A stretch of DNA of 64,000 bases from positions 90,266,825 through 90,330,824 of the forward strand of contig CM075764.1 of the NCBI GenBank assembly GCA_037974665.1, given 5' to 3'. The DNA comes from Ehretia macrophylla (Eukaryota > Streptophyta > Magnoliopsida > Boraginales > Ehretiaceae). The translations under genes and the position numbers were made by a program. Below the pieces are notes generated by a model, which saw only the letters and a program-made list of their open reading frames with translations, ran no database searches and was not told the DNA's origin. Positions 1 to 11,150 of this stretch are shown here, one piece after another. Within the stretch, counting starts at the first letter, position 1. Every line of letters begins with the position of its first letter.

Positions 1-2678
1 TCAACACCCTTTCTCTGACTGAACCCTTTCACAACCAGTCTTGCTTTGTATCGTGGTTGTGAAGTATTTTCTTGTTGCTTTAACCTGTAAACCCATCTGT
101 TTTTCAAAGCTCTTTTTCCATTAGGCAACTTCACCAACTCAAATGTGCAATTTTCATGCAGAGATTTCATCTCATCTTGCATAGCTTCCATCCACTTATT
201 TTTATGTTTATCATCCATAACTTCTTCAAAGCTTTCAGGCTCACCTCCATTTGTCAATAAAACATACTCATCAGAAGAATATCTTGTGGAAGACTGTCTA
301 TCTCTAGCGAACCTCCTAAGTGGAACTGTTGGTGGAGTCTCAAGCTGACTATCATCATCACCTACCTCAACCTGTGTAGGACTTTCTGCTTGATCATCAT
401 TAGGGAATTACCTTGATCATCATCTTCAACTTGCTCTGTTGCTGGTGGCGTTGAAGGCACTATATCAAGATCAGCCAATTCATCTGATGGTGGGGGTAAC
501 TCTTTATCTGCTTTACCAATGTCCTGAATTGTTTGATCCTCCACAAATATAACATCTCTGCTCCTGACAAGTTTCTTCTCAACTGGATCATATAGCTTGT
601 AACCAAATTCATCAAGGCCATAACCGACAAATATACATTGTTGTGTCTTCACATCAAGTTTGGATCTTTCATCCTTTGGAATGTGTACAAATGCCTTGCA
701 TCCAAAGACTCGCAAATGATCATAAGAAACATCTTTCTCTGTCCAAACTCTATTAGGAACATCAAGCTTTAATGGAATACATGGTGAGAGATTCAACAAA
801 TGAACAACTGTATTCAAAGCCTCACCCCAGAATAAATGTGGTAGATTTGCATGTGAAAGCAAACATCTTACATTTTCAATCAAAGTTCTACTCATTCTCT
901 CAGCAACACCATTCAACTGTGGTGTCTTTGGCGGTGTCTTTTGATGCCTGATACCTTGTTCTTTGCAATACCTGTCAAATGGACCACAATATTCACCTCC
1001 ATTATCTGTACGGATGCATTTCAATTTTCTTCCTGTTTCTCTTTCAGCGGATGCTTGAAACTGCTTGAATACATCCAACACTTGATCTTTAGACTTCAAA
1101 GTATAATCCCAAGTCTTCCTGGAGTGGTCATCAATAAACGTCACAAAGTAAAGAGAACCACCAAGTGTTTTAATTTTCATCGGACCACACACATCCGAAT
1201 GTACCAGCTCAAGTACATTTTCCTTCCTCGAAGATGGATGACTCTGGAAAGAAACCCTGTTCTGCTTACCTGCAAAACAATGATCACATTTTCTCATATG
1301 TGGATCTATTAGTCCCGATAAAAATTTTTTCTTGGATAAAATTGAAATTCCCTTCTCACTCATGTGACCCAGTCTCTTGTGCCACAACTCTGTTGCATCT
1401 TCATTTTCCACTGCATTGACAATGCTCCTGGAAACTTTGAATTCATCAAATACAAAGTTGAGCATTTCTTACATTTGGCTATAACCATAGAGCCCCTTGT
1501 AAGTTTCCATTGACCATTACCGAAGGTATTAAGAAAACCTTCATCATCAAGTCTACCTGCACAGATCAAATTCAATCTAATGTCAGGAACATGCTTCACA
1601 TCTTTAAGAATTAATTTGCTGCCATTTTCAGTCTCCAAGCAAACATCTCCTGTACCGACAACTTTGGCGACACCATCATTACCCATTTTCACAACCCCAA
1701 AATTATCAGCTGTATAAGACATAAAAAAGTCCTTTCGAGAAGTAGCATGAATAGAAGCACCACTGTCAATCACCCAACATGTATCATGACATGCAAGATT
1801 AATAACTTCACTGTCATATACAATGAAAAAATCCTGTGTAGTGGTAGCAACTCGATCTTTACCACTATTATCATCTTTCTTCTTATCATTATCTTTGTTT
1901 TTATTTTCATTTTGCAATATTCTGCAAAATCTCTTGATATGACCCATTTTTTCACAGTGATGACATTTGACATTACTATACTTCCCTCTGGACTTGCTTT
2001 TACTACTTCCTCTATTTCCCGAACCCTTTTGCTTATTCATCCCCTAGATTTAGTAACCAAAGCATCTGACTCTGAAGAGGAATTTTGTGACTTTCTTCTA
2101 GCTTCTTCATTTAAAAGTCTACTTTTAACTAGATTCAAAGTGATTTCACCATCTGGGGTTGAGTTACACAATGACATTCCAAATGTCTCCCATGAGTCTG
2201 GTAAAGTACCAAGAAACAATAACCCCTTAAGTTCATCATCCAATTTAATTCCAGTGGCAGCTAACTGATTTATAATCCCAAGATATTCATTTACATGATC
2301 AGTTATAGGGGTTTTATCTCGGTATCTCAAACCTATCAATTGTTTTATCAAAAACAATTTGTTGCTCCCACACTTTTGTGCATACAATTCTTCAAGTTTG
2401 TTCCATAATGTGCGTGCATGTGTTTCTTCACTAATGTGGTTCATCACATTATCATCTACCCATGTCCTGATATACCCACACACTTGTTTGTGAAATAACT
2501 CCCATTCTTCATCAGTTTTACTCACGGGTTTTTCAGTAGTAAACACCGGTAGATAATAATCTTTCACATACAACAAGTCTTCCATTTTTCTTTTCCACAT
2601 GGCATAATTCAAACCATTCAAAAATATCATTCTACTTGTATTAACTTCCATTGTTTATACAAAACAACAATTCAACAA

Positions 2679-2694
2679 CCAAGCTCTGATACCA
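2679..2694 (-). other. Primer binding site, initiator Met tRNA type
   Basis: The minus strand reads TGGTATCAGAGCTTGG three bases inside the LTR. TGGTATCAGAGC is the usual plant copia primer site, complementary to the 3' end of initiator tRNA-Met. Confidence 0.9.
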
Positions 2695-2697
2695 CTT

Positions 2698-3465
2698 TGT
2701 TGGGAGGAAACCCGAAATCAAAGCACAAACAACAAATGCACAGCGGAAATAACACCCTCTCACCTTGTATAAACCTATTAGGAAGCAACAAATAGAGCCA
2801 ACAACAATATGCACAAATCTGCCCAATCTGAAAAATTCAAGCAAATAAAGCAACATCAAGATTTTAACGTGGAAAACCTCCCTAACGTAGAGAGTAAAAA
2901 CTACGGGATCGTAGTTCATCCAAAAACTTCCACTATCAACAAATAATGGGTACAAGAGAGTCTTCTCTAGCTACAACTAGAGGCATACACAATACATTCA
3001 CGATGAATAACATATTCTTGCAAATATAACAACATAAGAGAGATTAAACCAAGAATATGAGAAAAATCACCAAAAATGCTGCTACTGTTCACGCAGCAAA
3101 AACAGTACTTTGAGAGCTCTGATCTGAAATCTGACCGTACAGATTGAAGACCCATGAGTTGTGAACGTGCACACAAAATTTCAGCTCGATCGGACCACAA
3201 ATGAACCTCCGATCGTCGATTTGATGAAGACTGCGCAGGCTGAAATTTCTGCTCTCTCCTTATTCTTTCTCTCTCTCTCTCTCTCGTTTTTTTTTTCTTT
3301 CACTCTCACACACACCACATGACAGATCAGTCAACTTGACTGATCTGTCTTGACCCTTTTTTTTGTTTATTGTTTTTCTCTTTTTTTTGTTTTGTTTTCT
3401 TTTGGTCAAAAGACAAAAACAAAAGCAAAATAATTACTAACCCACATGGGTTGGTCTACACAACA
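2698..3465 (-). repeat. 5' LTR of copia element A
   Basis: The repeat is about 768 bp, bounded by TGTTGGGAGG on the left and CACAACA on the right, so it has TG...CA ends. It matches both LTRs of element B along its length. It contains CT-rich and T-rich tracts near 3260-3400. The first 5 bases after it (3466-3470, AAGCG) should be one copy of the target duplication; the other copy would lie beyond the left edge of the window. Confidence 0.92.
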
Positions 3466-3948
3466 AAGCGGTCAATTGACTCACAACTGCATTCTAATAC
3501 TGTGGGTCAAAAAATTGCAATTGACTTGTCCCATCAACAGCGTGATGGTAGTAAATCAGAATCAGGAACACCAAAGGGCTCAGACACACAAAGACCAAGG
3601 CATGAACGTCGCCTTAGTTGAGAAGAAGGTGATTTTGGGAGACCAACTGATTCACCATTGCGCCATGAGACTGCATTGCGGAAAACTACTTTTGACTTAC
3701 CTCATCATCGTCACGATGCCTTAAGTACTGGTGATACCCCTTGGAGGGTAACTCAACAAGGTATGGGTTTTGATCGCAGCATTGAACACTCACCACTACA
3801 TCCACAATCCCAAGCAAGGGTTGGTGGCAGAGGCAATGGAGTTTTTTCTCACTCCTGGGAAAGAAAAGGTTCTTCTGAAGGTACCCATGACCCACCTCCC
3901 TCCACTCCTGGGAGATCACATTTGAGATCAGTCACACGAGGAGATGAC

Positions 3949-4924
3949 ATGGAAATGTCTTCTTCACTTTCTTTCATTTTGTTCATATGAAATAATCATG
4001 ATACTAATGCATTTCACATTTATATTCTTGTTGAGAGTAAGATATCAACCTGACCATTTATCTTTTATAGTTATGAGGTTTGTTAAATGGATGTGGTAAT
4101 TTATGAGCAGAGAAAAGATGACAGACCTGGAATTTGATGGATCTATAAAGGACTTCTGATCCTCGTATTTGTTTCGTATCATTGGTCATGGAGTAATTAG
4201 GCAGTGCGGGAAAAGCCTTTCACTGTTGAAGAGAGATTTAGCACTTGCCTTAATTCATTATCTTTTCATGGAAACATTGTTCTGTTTCAATGCATAATTT
4301 TTTCTACCTAACGAATCATGTAATTGTAATTCTCACTTCTTTTTATAAAGCTTAGATGTTTTCCTGATGTTGATGTTGAAGTTGAAATAGTACCTGACAC
4401 TCTGATACATGGAGTATCTTCCCTCTTTTGTAATTTATTTTTCCACAGGTTTATGACGTCTATGTGATTAGATTGGCAATCTTTGGGTCCTTACAGATTT
4501 ATGAAGTTTTATGTGATTGGTCAAATCCACTATCTCTTTTATGTCAAGCAATACATCCTTTTGGCAGGGTCGACCCAAGTTAAGGACGGCTTGGACCTGT
4601 GCCCAAGGCCCCCTTAGTCCAGGAGCCCCAATTTAATTTTTTATTTATTTTTTATTTTTTTTAAGATAAAGGTTTATCTTACACTAGTTATTAATGTCCC
4701 TATTCAGATGATCGTCCAAAATCTCCAAATTGTTTGAGACGCCTCTGCCTTTTGGTCAAAAGTAATTCAAATTATCACGCAGGCAATTATGATCAAATTG
4801 TGAAACAAAACAAAGAATTTCCCCTCTGCAACTTCCTCTTCTACACCTTATAGTTATTTTTTGTCAACACTAGTTATAAACATAGATTGCAATATCTTTA
4901 CTACGTTTGGTTTGGATGTTGCAG
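3949..4924 (+). other. Intron-like region of RIN4-like pseudogene
   Basis: This non-coding stretch of about 1 kb between the two recognisable exons is AT-rich. It has a GC-richer patch at about 4565-4640 that starts with CAGGG and runs into an A/T tract, resembling the end of a common non-autonomous transposon. No second end was found, so it is not called as an element. Confidence 0.5.
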
Positions 4925-5116
4925 CCTGATCACAGCCCTACAGTTCCTAAATTTGGCGATTGGGATGAGAATGATCCAGCATCGGCAAAGGGAATAACTC
5001 AAATATTCAACAAAGTCCGAGAGGAGAAACAGAGCAGGGGTGGAAAGGTACGTATGATGCCAACCGAAACATTGTACTCAAATGGTCAGAGAGGAGATGG
5101 ATATGATAATATAAAG
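4925..5116 (+). other. NOI-domain exon of RIN4-like pseudogene
   Basis: This open exon encodes [20 protein letters not shown] and about 44 further residues ending in YDNIK. VPKFGDW is the site cut by the bacterial protease AvrRpt2 in RIN4 (established for Arabidopsis). It starts after the acceptor AG at 4923-4924 and ends at a good donor, AAAG followed by GTATAT. This exon itself carries no stop, which suggests either recent loss of the gene or selection on the domain until recently. Confidence 0.85.
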
Positions 5117-5306
5117 GTATATAAATCTTCTTCTCTGTAACTTAGCTCCTCGTCAATGCAGTTTTGCGTTAACACAAGAAAGCACAAATATTGAATCATG
5201 TTATTTGAGTATGCAATTCAAATCCTTGATTTGTTGCTTAATAGTGGATTGACCTCTTCCTTCTGTTCCTCAAGGCTGTGGGTGCTTTCCATGGAGCAGA
5301 AGATAA

Positions 5307-5764
5307 CATAACTGTATATGGAAGTATAGGGAGCACAATGGGAATGTATACTTAAATGTGAAATTGCTTAGTGCAGAGTAATTGAATTGCGACAAAGGTT
5401 TTCTTTCTTTCTTTCTTTTTTTTTTTTGGAAAAGTTGAATTTCCTTGGGAGAAGCCCATATCTTTCTTTTCTGGTTTTTCTCTGGTCAATTTCTTCTTTC
5501 ATAGGTTATCTACAAAGAGAAAGAAGGAAAAAAGAATGACCTTTTTTTTGTATGTTGGCCCCTTCATTTTAATGATTCTTTATTTCTCCAGTAACAAGGA
5601 ACTCATCATAGATAAAATTAGATTAGTTATGGTGTAGCAGTTCGTCTTAATGCATGTCCTTAGGTTTGTTAAGGGTGTAACAATATTTGTAATGGGATAA
5701 TACATGTTCGAACTTGAGACTTTTTGTCACAATAGATTATGAATTGATCATGTCATTGTTGAAG
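5307..5764. other. No gene seen; T-rich spacer
   Basis: This is the 3' flank of the RIN4-like sequence. It contains a (TTTC)n/T tract at about 5401-5430 and otherwise ordinary AT-rich sequence. No supported coding or RNA feature was seen. Confidence 0.5.
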
Positions 5765-5776
5765 TGGTGCCTATCA

Positions 5777-6305
5777 TAGTTATCAGAATTATACGATTCA
5801 CGATTCGAATTTTACAATTCGATTCGATTCATAAGAAAAACGATACGAATCAGCATGCGAATTGAAAATATACATGAATCGCACTGAATTGTAGTAAATC
5901 TTATGATTCAACATACGATTCAACGATTAATACGATTCGTTGCAATGCTACATATACGTCAAGTCTCATTGTTTTTTCTTTCTCTTTTCTTCTATGTCCA
6001 AACCATAACAAAGCATAGTCAACCATAATAAAAATAGCCAAAGTGAAGACACAAAGACCTTTACTAGTGCTGTTGGCTAAAATCCTTGATAGAGTTGAAG
6101 GTGATGAAGAGATAAGTATACTTGTTGTGGTTAATAATTTGTTGTGATAACCTTTTTATTAGTCTACTTTAAAGATTCATACAAATATAAAGTTATAAAT
6201 TCAATTTTGAATGTGAACGAATCGTTATGATTCACGATTCGATACGGTTCACGATTCAAAAAAATGATATTTTGATTCGTGATACGATTCACGATTTGAC
6301 AACTA
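5777..6305. mobile_element. MITE with 12-bp target duplication
   Basis: This 529-bp non-coding element has terminal inverted repeats beginning TAGTTATCA on the left and ending TGACAACTA on the right. The subterminal regions are full of CGATTC/GATTCG motifs on both sides. It is flanked by perfect copies of TGGTGCCTATCA at 5765-5776 and 6306-6317. A 9-12 bp duplication points to the Mutator-like superfamily. It encodes no transposase, so it is non-autonomous. Confidence 0.8.
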
Positions 6306-6339
6306 TGGTGCCTATCATGACGTTACTAAACTAATCTAA

Positions 6340-6800
6340 GGGCATTGTTGTAATACCTTATAACGCAAAGTGACGATGAGGGCTATTGCTAATAATACCA
6401 AGGAGATCTATGCGGCTTGGCTATAACATCATCCAAGATCCCCTATTGGGCGATGCAGGCAAGCCTTAATAGGCTGGAAAAGACCCCTCCATGTTTTAAA
6501 CTAAATGTTGGTAGTTGTTTGAAGTCTAATCTAGGCTTTGCTGCAGCTAGTGGCATCTTCTTAAATGTTGAAGGATCCTACCTTCGTTAAGGTTTTGTAC
6601 TCAACTTGGGATTGTCACTAACATGAAAGCTGAGTTGAGCGCGTTATAGATAGGTCTCAGAGAACATCGAGGACCTTATCATTGAAATAGATTTGTTGGC
6701 GACAATCAAAGCTTTCAAGTTCCTCATACTTAAGTGGCTTCGCCACTGACGCCACAGTGTTGTAATCCTCTATTTCACTAAATGGTTCTAATATCCTGTT
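6340..6800 (+). pseudogene. Possible LINE RNase H-like relic
   Basis: Around 6625-6735 the plus strand spells MKAELSAL, then IGLREHRG, and in a neighbouring frame IEIDLLATIKAF. This resembles the AEL-x-AL-x-GL and E-x-D blocks of plant LINE or RNase H-like domains. The frame is broken by stops (TAG inside ELSAL) and at least one shift. The evidence is motif-level only; it could be a chance match. Confidence 0.3.
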
Positions 6801-7819
6801 CTCTTGCCTTATGAAGGATAATTTGGTTTAAAGTATTATGGATGCAACTTGCCTTCACTCATCCATCTTTAGTTATTTAGCAACTTGGAATAAGCTTCTA
6901 TTGATAATTTTATTGAGATAATTTTCAACCACTTCTTTTTTTTTGTGATTTTTTGGGTTAATTCCACTTATTAACCCTCTTCTTTACCCTAAGTAACACT
7001 TATTAACTGTTTCTTTTTATTTTAACCATTTACCATCCTTTGACTTGAATTAATATTAACAGAGTTAAGAATTTATTAACGATAACAGTGAATTAGTATT
7101 TAGGCCTTCTAATTTATCATTAAGAATTGTTTAGACAGAAATGATCTTATATGACACATTTTTTTTCTTTTAGGTTTGGAAAAAATAAGTATTTCGTCCA
7201 AACAATTAATAATTTAAGCAAACAAACCTTAAATAATTACATTTGATGCATGTGTATCGTAATTTTCATTACAATAAACGGATTTTTTACGGAAGGGGAT
7301 GACTGTAATTAGTTTTAAAAATCACAGGGGGTATAGTGCACTTTTAAAATTAGAAGAAATATTGTGTAGTTTTAAAAAAGTACAGGAAAGTCTTGTGCAC
7401 TTTACCTTTGAAGTTTTTAACTTATCAACTCATCAAAGAGTTAATTAAACGCTTTCATTTCTTTTTTTATTTTTGTTTTTGTCAACAGTAAGTGCTTAAT
7501 TATATTATAGCTTGCAAATTTTTGTACAATTGGTGAAGCCATAAACTTTGAGTGTATGTATATATATATGCCACATGGGTAGGGACCAATAGATAAAACA
7601 GCATATGCAAGCATTTATTATCAAATCGATTTGAAAATGGAGATTAGAATTTTGATACAACAAAGTGCTAATTGGCCAGATCTATTTGAAATAGAAATGT
7701 AAAAAGCAGAGATAATAAATTTCAGAACCACAAAGGAAAGAGAAGAGAAAAGAAAAGAAAAGAAAAACATGACATGAAATCCAAAGTGGTCTTCGTTTTC
7801 TGCCTCTATTGTCAATGAT
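6801..7819. other. 3' flank of NB-LRR copy 1, duplicated block
   Basis: From about 7060 to 7819 the sequence matches 27255-28062, the 3' flank of NB-LRR copy 2, including a shared tip of a long-TIR element (CACAGGGGGTATAGTGCAC near 7324). The duplicated block therefore extends well past the gene ends, and that element tip was present before the duplication. 6801-7060 holds nothing recognisable. Confidence 0.7.
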
Positions 7820-10602
7820 TCACCGTGGCTGTATCTCCGTCCCCATCGAAAACTGGCATTCAATGCCACCTTGGAAGAATATTCTAACTTGGGGGATATG
7901 AGCAATCTTGTTATAATTTGCACTTTGTTGGTCCAAATCTTCAACCATTTCCTCAAATCTGTGTGACATATCATATATTTCAAGATATTGTAGACTTATC
8001 AAATGTTGTATACCCACCGGCAACCCCTCTAATGATTTACAACTCCTCATGTATAATTCTTGCAGTAAGGGCATGATACCCTTCTCCACCGTGACCCATC
8101 TCAGTTCTTGTAATTCATACATCCTCAAATTCTTGAGCCTCTGAAACCCTCCTGCCTTGAAATGTAATCCCTCTCCTTCATGAGCATCCTGGAGCCAAAG
8201 TTCCATGAGATTGGGCAAATCTTGAAGTAATTGCAACGAGTCATCCTTGAATCGACTTCCAGATAAATATATCGTAGTAAGTCCATGAAGTGAAGGAATC
8301 CATTGTGGTACTTTTTCCAATCGCCCTCTCAATTCTAGTGTGTGAAGAAATTGTGGCGTTGAGGAAAGAGAATATTGCAGATCCATGAACTCTTCTTTAT
8401 TTATTGATCCAACACATAAATCGCGGGGATTGGTCAGCTTCTCAAGAGAATAGAAGAGTTCTTTCCCATCTTCTTTTCTCAGCTTGGTAATTCCTAAATC
8501 TCTTAGTTGGGTTAACTTTCCTATCTCCTTCACTATTTTGATGTTTCCCTTTTGATCTGCATCTATGTCATAAAGGCTTTCAAGGGATTGCAAGTTTCCA
8601 ATTTTATAGGGGGCTCGAAATCCTTTGTTAGGAAGAAGCAAATGCCGAAGTTGTTGAAGTTTTAAAATCTCAATCGGCAACTCTCTTACTCCGGTATATT
8701 CTAAATCCAAGGTTTGTAGCTTTTGAAGCTTCCCTATCGATTTTGGAACAGTTTTCACATCTGTGTGTGCTAAGCTCAAATACTTGAGATGAAACAATTT
8801 GAAAATTTCATCTGGGATCGCATCTAAAGGTGCACCTCTTAGTTCTAACACTTTTAGTAGCCTAAGACTACCAGATAACAACTTACATATAAGTGGTTTG
8901 GACACATAACAACCAAAGGAGTTGAAAAACACAAGTGAACGAAGGCACTTGAGCAAGCGACCACTTACTTGTGTATTGTAAATGGTGTCATGGTTTATCA
9001 AGCGTCGGACCTTGCCAGAAAATTTCATTCCTTGTTCACTACATATGGTTGTAATGTCCTGTTCTCTTGCCTTGCGATTGACAATTTGATGTATAATATC
9101 ATGCAGGCGACATTCTTCGACTTGTCCATCAATACTTGTATCGTCAACTTGAACTAAACTTCTATTGATAAGGTCATTGAGATAACCCTCAGCCACTTCT
9201 TCCGTTGTCATCCCTTCTTTCTCTTGCACAAATCCTTTAGCAATCCAGAGTCAGAATCAATTCTTCCGTGAATATTTCAGCATCTTCTGGAAGAGTGCTT
9301 AAATACAATAAACAAATTCTTTAATGGTCAGGCAAGTCATAATAGCTGAGAGAGAGTAACTTTGTCATATTGTCCAGTTGGTTGTTGCTTGCTAGCTGCT
9401 CACCAAGACTCCTGTTAAAAACAACCCATTCTTCAGTTCTGCAACTCTTTGTTGCCAAGACGCCACCAATTACCGTAATTGCAAGTGGCAAACCCGAGCA
9501 TCTTTCAATGATGTTTCCTGCAATTTCCTCTAAATGATGAGGACAAGAAGTAGCCCGGAATACTTTCTTGCAAAACAGAGTCCACGATTCTTCCTTGGTT
9601 AGTGGTTCTAAAGGATAAATGTCACCTGCAATGCCACTCATAGCAGCCTGGCCTACCTCTGCGTTGCGTGACGTGATTATGATTCGACTGCCACAATTGT
9701 TTTTGGGAAATGCCATCCGAATGGCAATCTGTGGTTCTCCATATATCGTCAAAAACAACAATGTAGTTCTCTCGACGGAGGATATCATGAAGAACTCGTT
9801 TCACGGTATCAACGCCCATGGTATCCAACTCAGGAGGTGGGGGCTGATTGAGTTCCTTGAAAAGTTGTTGAATTGCCTGCTTTAATAGTGATTCAGTCAT
9901 GAATGATTGTGAAACAGTGATCCACGCGTGATGCTTGAATCGATTCTTTATGTCTGCATCATCATACACCTTTTTAACCAGGGTTGTTTTCCCCAGTCCT
10001 CCCATTCCAACTACCGAGATCACATGGAGTTGGGAATCATTGGTCAGAAGCATATTCTTGAGCTTCTTCTTCGGCCTTTCAATGCCAACAAGGTCCGCTT
10101 CATCTAGAAGAAGTGCATCACTTCGACTATCATACCATGTATTTTGAGCAGCAGCAGCAGCAGAGCTTGATCCTTGATCGGAAATACCAAATTGGTTTTG
10201 ATATCTCTTGTGTGCTTCTGAAATATTTCTTATCCGACGATTGATGGTACGGAGATTAGTAGCCATTTGGTGACGAGCTTTTAAATTCTTAATCAAGCCA
10301 TAGACCTTCTGGACTCGACCAAGAAATCCATCACCATAATGGCGTCCAAATCGTAGCATAAATTCATCAAGAACATCTTCGACATCGTAAGAGACGTCAC
10401 GCACTTGACTGACCCATGCTTTAAGTTGGCCATTCTCTTCTACTTTTTCTTCGGCATTTCTGAGGAAGTCCTTCATTTGCTCAAGTTCATCTTTGATAAG
10501 TTGGACTTCACCTTGAAGCCCTCCCAACAATGCACTCTCTTCACGTAGAAAGGTGGAGAGTTCGCGTAGAAGAACAGATAGCACATCATATGCCATTCTC
10601 AC
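7820..10602 (-). pseudogene. CC-NB-LRR pseudogene 1 (RPM1-like)
   Basis: This is a resistance-gene sequence of the coiled-coil NB-LRR class, an intracellular immune receptor. In order from 10602 leftwards: Rx-N type CC domain with an EDVID-like YDVEDVLDEF (residues 72-81), P-loop GMGGLGKTT (199-207), RNBS-A (FKHHAWITVSQSF), kinase-2 VVFDDIW, then GSRIIITSRN (RNBS-B), CSGLPLAI (GLPL), an MHD-like RLHDII, and about ten LRRs (LKVLELRG, LKYLSLAH, LQTLDLEY). The family normally has one long exon of about 900 codons, as here. It is broken compared with copy 2 by a 4-base deletion just after kinase-2 (about 9724), a TAA stop at 9321-9323, and a 1-base insertion near 9250. The ATG at 10602 and another two codons later both fit. 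It is about 90% identical to copy 2 by eye. The P-loop and CC domain are intact, so a truncated CC-NB product of about 326 codons could still be read. Confidence 0.9.
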
Positions 10603-11150
10603 TCACTCATCAAATTTCTCACAAGGATTATAGTCTCTTTAGGGGATAGATCGATGAATATGCTGGGAGGTTGTACTTGTATTGAATGGGGCAGATTCTT
10701 TAGTAGAGAAGGCTTGCGAATGTGAACTCTCAGGAACTGGGGTCGTCTTTGGGTTGTGGAAAATTCGTATTCGTGAGGGAGAAAAGGACGAAGACCCAGG
10801 CCAGTGTCGTTTCTGCTATTTCAACCGCCATTCATTTATATAATTAGGTACATGTATAAGATATAATAAAAAATTATTTAATCTATACATAAAAAAAACT
10901 TATTCAACATAATGAATAAATATAATATGTTACTTCTTGTCACTTAATAGTTGTCTTTGTGTCGTAGCAAATTTTCATATTGCAATGAAGCTTTCTTGAA
11001 ATTTCTTATAGTTGTCTTTGTGCCGTGGCAAATTTCTACATCGCAAGGAAGCTTCCTTGAAATTTCTTAGTAGAAAAGTAGGTGAAGACCCTTTGCATCA
11101 TTGGCAAATTTTCAATTAGAAATGAAGCTTCCTCTAAAGACCAAGACTCG
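10603..11150 (-). repeat. NB-LRR upstream flank, recurring block
   Basis: This is the 5' flank of NB-LRR copy 1. The part from about 10850 to 11150 recurs at 18060-18330 and more weakly at 30950-31060, sharing AAAATTATTTA..., GTTGTCTTTGTG and GTGGCAAATTT-type stretches. Inside it a stretch containing GTTGTCTTTGTG is itself duplicated in tandem (about 10950-11060). The block is a marker of past duplications of the receptor locus. Confidence 0.65.
10834..10842 (-). promoter_or_regulatory. Candidate TATA box of NB-LRR copy 1
   Basis: The minus strand reads TATATAAAT about 230 bases upstream of the NB-LRR ATG, a normal distance for a plant gene with a short leader. It rests on position and motif only. 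Confidence 0.3.

Larger units (their letters stand above)
1..3465 (-). mobile_element. Ty1/copia element A, truncated by window edge
   Basis: This is the 5' part of a minus-strand Ty1/copia retrotransposon, probably Tork/Tnt1-like. From right to left it shows a 5' LTR (2698-3465), an initiator-Met-tRNA primer site, gag with a CCHC knuckle (about 1925-1965), a protease motif around DSGA (about 1765), a GAG-pre-integrase and integrase core (about 1400-780), and the start of reverse transcriptase at the window edge. It is the same family as element B at 20018-25562. By comparison with B, about 2.1 kb including the 3' LTR lies outside the window. The visible part carries only a few breaks, about two or three. 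It abuts a RIN4-like pseudogene on its right, so it probably inserted into that gene. Confidence 0.93.
3466..5306 (+). pseudogene. RIN4-like pseudogene, 5' end missing
   Basis: RIN4 is a small membrane-anchored regulator of plant immunity that is targeted by bacterial effectors and guarded by NB-LRR receptors. The middle exon (3466 to about 3948) encodes the low-complexity RIN4 linker, including GRPTDSPLRHE, SIEHSPLHPQSQARVGGRG and STPGRSHLRSVTRGD. The next exon (4925-5116) encodes the C-terminal NOI domain with [15 protein letters not shown] and IFNKVREEK, preceded by a TTGCAG acceptor. A third segment (5275-5306) encodes the typical Cys-rich tail CGCFPWSRR and a stop. The N-terminal NOI exon is absent because the reading frame begins exactly at the LTR of element A. 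Lesions: an in-frame TGA at 3619-3621, no GT donor at the expected end of the middle exon (GAC followed by ATGG), and a last junction that is one base out of frame. Identity as RIN4-like is firm; function is very unlikely. Confidence 0.88.

Noticed and set aside
4565-4700. CAGGG-starting GC-rich patch in the RIN4 intron, possible hAT tip
   Set aside because: No matching right end or target duplication was found.
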